Below are positions 13,453 through 13,502 of a stretch of 13,502 nucleotides of DNA, in pieces. The notes beneath the pieces are model-generated. The model worked only from the letters and a program-made list of their open reading frames with translations, was not told the origin of the DNA and made no database searches. Within the stretch, counting starts at the first letter, position 1, and every line of letters starts with the position of its first letter. Made by a program: the position numbers and the translations under genes. Location: assembly GCA_016926575.1 (NCBI GenBank), contig JAFGOJ010000095.1, positions 1-13,502 of the forward strand. The letters are read 5' to 3'. Source of the stretch: Anaerolineae bacterium (GTDB lineage: Bacteria > Chloroflexota > Anaerolineae > B4-G1 > DUEL01).

Positions 13453-13502
13453 GTACTTGGGCACAGGTCATGGCCAAGGCAAAAGTTCTGTTCCGAAAAT
13501 AG

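Larger units (their letters stand above)
13081..13502. other. Intergenic right edge of the window
   Basis: There is no convincing gene in these 422 bases. They hold the S1 gene leader and promoter (up to 13143) and two palindromic dispersed repeats (13196-13255 and 13367-13452). Stretches 13144-13195, 13256-13366 and 13453-13502 show nothing recognisable. Open frames here read through the palindromes and produce repeat-type peptides such as PRKRAS and FRGHDG. Confidence 0.75.

Noticed and set aside
13070..13502. Possible small genes at the right edge on both strands
   Set aside because: Their peptides come from the palindromic repeat (PRKRAS, FRGHDG types), a well-known source of false proteins. 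The stop at the last base of the window appears to be coincidence.

Overview
The window is GC-rich bacterial chromosome. The gene set is a ClpC-type Hsp100, a membrane c-di-AMP cyclase with its YbbR partner, the GTPase Der, a four-domain S1 protein, and a CcdA-like thiol transporter fused to two thioredoxin-like domains. This set, with GC-rich coding sequence and dispersed intergenic palindromes, best fits a member of the Chloroflexota (Anaerolineae-like). That placement is inference from gene content and style, not from a marker search. No rRNA, tRNA, CRISPR array or transposase gene was seen.

Left third, plus strand (1-4817). A 153-bp ORF-less palindromic element (15-167) is followed at once by a good promoter, a leader stem-loop and a gene for an exported two-thioredoxin/CcdA redox protein (283-1902). 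A 62-residue zinc-ribbon protein follows (1923-2111). A second, ungapped copy of the element (2152-2304) is flanked by a perfect 8-bp direct repeat. It sits just downstream of the -10 box of the next gene, a hybrid sensor histidine kinase with two GAF domains and a receiver domain (2334-4817). The two copies are 141/153 identical and in the same orientation. They look like a MITE (miniature inverted-repeat transposable element) that has entered the kinase's 5' leader.

Right two thirds, minus strand (13143 down to 4820). A strong promoter (13115-13143) starts a tightly packed, co-directional series: S1-domain protein (rpsA-like), clpC, cdaA, cdaR, der and a tandem Nudix hydrolase. Three of the five junctions are operon-like: cdaA and cdaR overlap by 32 bp, the cdaR stop abuts the der ATG, and 4 bp separate der from the Nudix gene. 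The S1-clpC gap is 30 bp and the clpC-cdaA gap is 114 bp. The genes cover translation, protein quality control, second-messenger synthesis, ribosome assembly and nucleotide clean-up. The Nudix gene converges on the kinase gene with only 2 bp between stops.

The right edge (13144-13502) has no convincing gene and holds two palindromic dispersed repeats. The most interesting material is the MITE-like element: its intact target duplication, its placement in the kinase promoter/leader, its capacity for alternative folds, and the loss of its central hairpin in the copy that should be transcribed.
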